From Volvox africanus (lineage: Eukaryota; Chlorophyta; Chlorophyceae; Chlamydomonadales; Volvocaceae), in the NCBI GenBank assembly GCA_030268105.1, contig BSDZ01000078.1, forward strand, positions 1,674,001 to 1,738,000: a stretch of 64,000 nucleotides of DNA. Direction: 5' to 3'. The notes under the pieces were generated by a model. The model was not told where the DNA came from and did not search any database. It saw nothing but the letters and a program-made list of their open reading frames with translations. Shown here in pieces: positions 60,649-64,000 of this stretch. The position numbers and the translations under genes were made by a program. Each line of letters starts with the position of its first letter. Position 1 is the first letter of the stretch.

Positions 60649-61821
60649 TTATCAAACCATACGCTAAGAATTCCTTTGAATTTTTATCATAAGACGATAA
60701 TTATGTTAGTAAACTGAGTTTAGCACAGGCGTCGGAAATATTCTGGGTTGGTGCGTGACAGCCTTCCTTACCCCTCTCGGGGTTCTCAGCCAATCAAGCT
60801 AAAGGACGCCCCAAAGTAAATACATCACTAGTTGCATATCAAATTATTATGTACAAAAACAAAGCTACGCTCAAAGGTAGCTGTCCTTATGAGCAGGCCT
60901 CACATCGCTTTCAGGAATTGATTGATACAGCTGCCCATTGCCGTGGCTATTGCCCAGTACGGCAGTGCGTGTGTTACCTCGGTGCCAACAAATCTAGATT
61001 TATAAGCTATTGATGTAATTTTGTGGAGGCTTTAGAGCCCTGCGGAGCTCAGTATGGGACTTGCTTTTCGGCTATCATGTAGCAAAGAGTAAGCGACGGA
61101 AATTGCTTCATCTTCGCGCAAAACAAGGGGAATTGAATTCCCGTGCTCAAATGGCCCGTTAAGATAATGTGCAGCTTGCAGCCATTTCCCCGTTTGTGGG
61201 TTCTCATGACCGCGTCTTTCGTTTTTTCATTCATTGCTTATGTGGAATTACTGCAACGCAACAAGCGGCTATAAGTCGACATTTGATGACGCGAGGAGCG
61301 GTGCGTGAACCCTAGTTCAGAACCCGGAACCAAGAAATCACGGGGCGCCCATACATATTACCAAACACTCTGTAAATTACCCGTCGGTTGAAAAGCCGTT
61401 GACTTTCCGCTCCGCCGCTCGATTCCCATCACCGTTACAATAACACCGAGCAGCTGAGCGCGAGAAAAAATGTTGAGATTAAAGAGCAGCTCAAAACAAC
61501 CGATGCACCGTTGTGGACGCAACGAATTGTGCTGAAAGCATTTAACATGTCCACTTCTCTGGTGCTTATTACTTAGGGTCGTCCAAAGACTTAAGTTGGC
61601 AGTTTTTAGCTACCAGCGATTGCGACAGTTGTTCGACAGTTATTAGCCTCTGCTGCGGTTTTGCGGACTCCTTATCGTTTCCCTCCTCACCCCAATTCTC
61701 TCCCTCTCCCTCTCCCTCGACCGCTACCCATGGAGGCCTACCTCTCCAATATGAAATTCTGGATCCCAATCTGGATTTGGAACCAAGCACAATCCTGGAA
61801 CGTGCCTTCTTTTCCTGCGTC
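60649..61821. other. Intergenic stretch upstream of the unrecognised gene and behind the LSMT-like gene
   Basis: It should hold the promoter of the minus-strand gene starting at 60648 and the 3' UTR of the LSMT-like gene. TTACA at 61435-61439 is TGTAA on the minus strand, a candidate poly(A) signal about 385 bases behind the stop. I see no repeat, RNA gene or coding frame worth naming. Confidence 0.45.
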
Positions 61822-63777
61822 TCACCGCAGATGCCGCAGCGCTTCCGCCAACAGTCGCTTCTCCCCAACACGCAGCAACAAGGCACTGCGCCACGCGGCC
61901 TCCGCCTCCATTGCCGTCGTACCACCGCCATCACGGCCACAGGTGCCACCAGCACCCCCACCAGTCCCTTTGCCCGTCTCCTTCCCCTTCTTCCCCTTCC
62001 CCTCCCTCCCCCCTTTGCCCGTCTCCTTCCCCTTCTTCCCCTTCCCCTCCCTCCCCTTCCCCTCCCTCCCCTTCCCCTCCTTAACCTTCCCCTCCCTCCC
62101 CTTCCCCTCCTTAACCATCCTATCCTCCGTTTTGCGGGTTTTTAGCTCCTGTTCATCTTGCTCCAGGGAGGTGGGGTAGGCACCAAGCCGCTCCGAAACC
62201 ACGAGCCGTAGCACCAATCTCATTGCGTCCGTCCACAGCTCCTCTGCCGGCGGTGGTGCCGCCGCAGTACCGTTGCCGTCCGTGACCTTCCGTACCTTCT
62301 TCTTATCCTTGCGCCGTGCCGTATGATCAAGATCCAAAGCGCTTTCAGATTTAATTCCAGATTTTGATCCAAAATCTCCGAGTCCGGATCCTTCCGAGCT
62401 GCCCTGGATCTCGACGTCCTCTGGGAACTCGTCCTCCTCTTCTTCCTCCTCCTCCTCTCCCCCTTCTTCCTCCTCCTCCCCCTCCTCATCTTCCCCCTCC
62501 TCCTCCCCCTTGCCCCTATCGCGTCCCCTTCCTGTTTTCCTTTTCCCTCCTTTGCTGCGGCTGGAATACCCCCGCCTGGGCTTCTGCCGCACCTGCAACG
62601 TCTCCCCCGTACCAACCCCCCCCTCCCCATCACCGTCGTCACCACCTCCATCGGCTGCATCCTCGCCGGCAGCCCGCCGCCGTTTTGGGCCTTTCCACTC
62701 CCCTTGGCTGCCTCGTCCTCCTCCTCCTCCTCGTTTCCGCTTAACCTCCCCTTTCCCGGCGGCCTCCCCTGTTGCTACAGCCGCCAGATGCTGGTGGGGT
62801 TGCATCTGTTTCTCATCCCGCTGTTGGCGCCAGACGGTCCGGAGCGGCTTGAGAGCATCCTGCATAAAAGTATTTAAGAAGGGTAGCTAGGGAAGCTGTC
62901 ATTACAGAAACCCCAATTTCAAGGAGAGAACCCGAGGTTTTAATGATCTACGGTCAAGGAGATACCGCGCCACAACCACCTCAAGCACAACACTTTTCAC
63001 AAAAAAAAACATCTGCGCCATGACCTCCAGCGTCCCATGGGTCACAATCACAACTCACCCCCCAACCATCCCCCACTCTCTCCCCCACACACACATACAC
63101 ACACCTCCAGGGAGGCCCACTGCTCCATCCGCCGCCCCTCCGCCGCCAAAACCCACAGAGCCACGAACAGGGCCGTGTTGACGTGGCGCGGGGGCAGCAG
63201 CAGGAAGGGCTCCTTGTCGGCGGAAAGGAGGTCACTTGATTCGAAGATGGATTCGGTTTCGGAGCCGTGATGTGGCGTGCCGTACATTGGCGTACCATGC
63301 CGTACAGGACAGAAGCAGGAGAGTACAATGTGAAAGGATTTCGGAAAGCAGAGAAGACAGGACAGAAGGCGGGTTTGGGAGCTATGCAGAAAAGCAGAGG
63401 GGGAGGGGGAAGGCAGTAAGATAGCATGACACATGGCACATGGGAAAGAGGCAGGCGGGGTGACGGTTGGGAGAACAAAACAGAAAACCAACAAGTTGTT
63501 CCGTTGGGACAACTGATGAATTTGTTGACTTTAAATGAGGATCCTGACAACAATTTTGACTATAGTTATATCGAATTACATCTAATAATTATATCGAATA
63601 GGATAATATAGAACACGATATTCTAAGTATCATCGTTATCGTTGTCATGATGTTCAATCCTACCGGGCAGCTGGCAGCGTACCTATACTGCTCCAAAATC
63701 CGAGCTCGTTTCTTGGCTTCCCTGCGACCCAGCACTGCCTCCACCGCCGCCATAACCGCACCCTTATCCACCACCAA
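61822..63777 (-). CDS. Rubisco-LSMT-type SET methyltransferase, C-terminal substrate-binding domain (5' partial)
   Basis: Rubisco large-subunit methyltransferase and its SETD3/SETD6 relatives are lysine or histidine methyltransferases with an N-terminal SET domain and a helical substrate-binding domain. Only the latter is visible. Exons 63777-63683, 63234-63105 and 62859-61822 (TGA) join in phase to 420 residues; the SET exons must lie right of the window. Family features in order: KKRARILEQY, then FLLLPPRHVNTALFVALWVL (the LLALLR-like helix), then MRLVLRLVVSERLGAYPTSL followed by EQDEQEL (the ERLSAYPTSLEEDE signature), and finally AWRSALLLRVGEKRLLAEAL (the RLGEKRIL signature). A Lys/Glu/Gly-rich insert of about 200 residues and a repeat-encoded KEGKGREGKG stretch split the domain. 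The substrate is unknown. It could be a SETD-like histone or ribosomal-protein methyltransferase instead of a plastid one. Confidence 0.72.
61975..62120. repeat. Coding minisatellite (CTTCCCCTCC-type units)
   Basis: Tandem C/T-rich units of 10-15 bases, some combined into a higher-order unit of about 54 bases occurring twice (near 61970 and 62024). They lie inside the last exon of the LSMT-like gene. On the coding strand they specify repeated KEGKGREGKG and GKKGKETGKG peptides with no stop codon. Confidence 0.85.
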
Positions 63778-64000
63778 CTGAAAGGGAACGGAATTGGGGG
63801 ATGGCGGGGTGGGGGTGGAGGTGTGGGTATGGGTGGGGTGGAGGTGGAGGTGTGGGTATGGGTGTGGGTGGGGAAGATGCGTTGTTGGGGAATGGGGGAT
63901 ATGGGGTTTGGGGTTTTGTACTGCAATGGGTCTCGAGATAGGACAGGAGACTCCTATCTTCACGGGGTGGGAAAGAGATAACTTGGCGTGTATGAGGTGT

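Overview
This is nuclear DNA from a photosynthetic eukaryote, most likely a chlorophyte (green) alga of the Chlamydomonas/Volvox type. Genes are split into many short GC-rich exons whose phases join cleanly. Alanine- and glycine-rich low-complexity runs interrupt conserved domains. Some genes are followed by a TGTAA word, the usual volvocine polyadenylation signal. The proteins include a pseudo-protease of the plastid FtsHi class, a nuclear-encoded plastid ribosomal protein bL32, a plant-type tRNA ligase and a Rubisco-LSMT-like SET protein. The assignment rests on family membership and style, not on a database search.

Layout from left to right. (1) 588-4453 (+): C-terminal ASH and RhoGAP-like part of an OCRL/INPP5B-type inositol polyphosphate 5-phosphatase, with its 5' part outside the window. 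(2) 5697-8511 (+): a short-chain dehydrogenase/reductase. (3) 9362-21160 (+): a 22-exon FtsHi gene whose ATPase motifs are intact but whose zinc-protease motif is destroyed. (4) 22446-32719 (+): an 18-exon DHX37/Dhr1-type DEAH helicase for small-subunit ribosome biogenesis. (5) 34424-34839 (+): plastid ribosomal protein bL32. (6) 46822-36067 (-): plant-type tRNA ligase with ligase, kinase and cyclic phosphodiesterase parts. (7) 47495-52144 (+): an MRS2/CorA magnesium channel, divergent from the tRNA ligase. (8) 60648-56666 (-): a large unrecognised low-complexity protein. (9) 63777-61822 (-): C-terminal Rubisco-LSMT substrate-binding domain of a SET-type methyltransferase, with its 5' part beyond the right edge.

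Two signals are not ordinary alga. First, AT-rich pieces that read as bacterial DNA lie inside host introns: a decayed two-gene scoA-scoB operon in an FtsHi intron, a universal-stress-protein fragment back to back with another bacterial-looking fragment in a DHX37 intron, and the 5' half of a tRNA-Trp in the next DHX37 intron. A tRNA-Val(GAC) 5' half lies in the 52-56 kb intergenic stretch. These look like nuclear insertions from a bacterial associate, perhaps a Rickettsiales-type endosymbiont. Second, the 12-base palindrome GACCCATGGGTC occurs exactly seven times in 64 kb, in exons, introns and intergenic DNA, where about 0.004 copies are expected by chance. This is a highly iterated palindrome in a nuclear genome. 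The word GTACG/CGTAC is also conspicuously common and often sits at intron borders.

The genes do not form an operon-like unit. Four or more serve or could serve the plastid (FtsHi, bL32, the LSMT-like protein, perhaps the SDR), and three serve RNA or ribosome metabolism (DHX37, bL32, tRNA ligase). Exon coordinates were worked out by hand from splice-site phase and protein-family continuity. The weakest are FtsHi exon 2, the 5' end and middle exons of the tRNA ligase, and the unrecognised gene.
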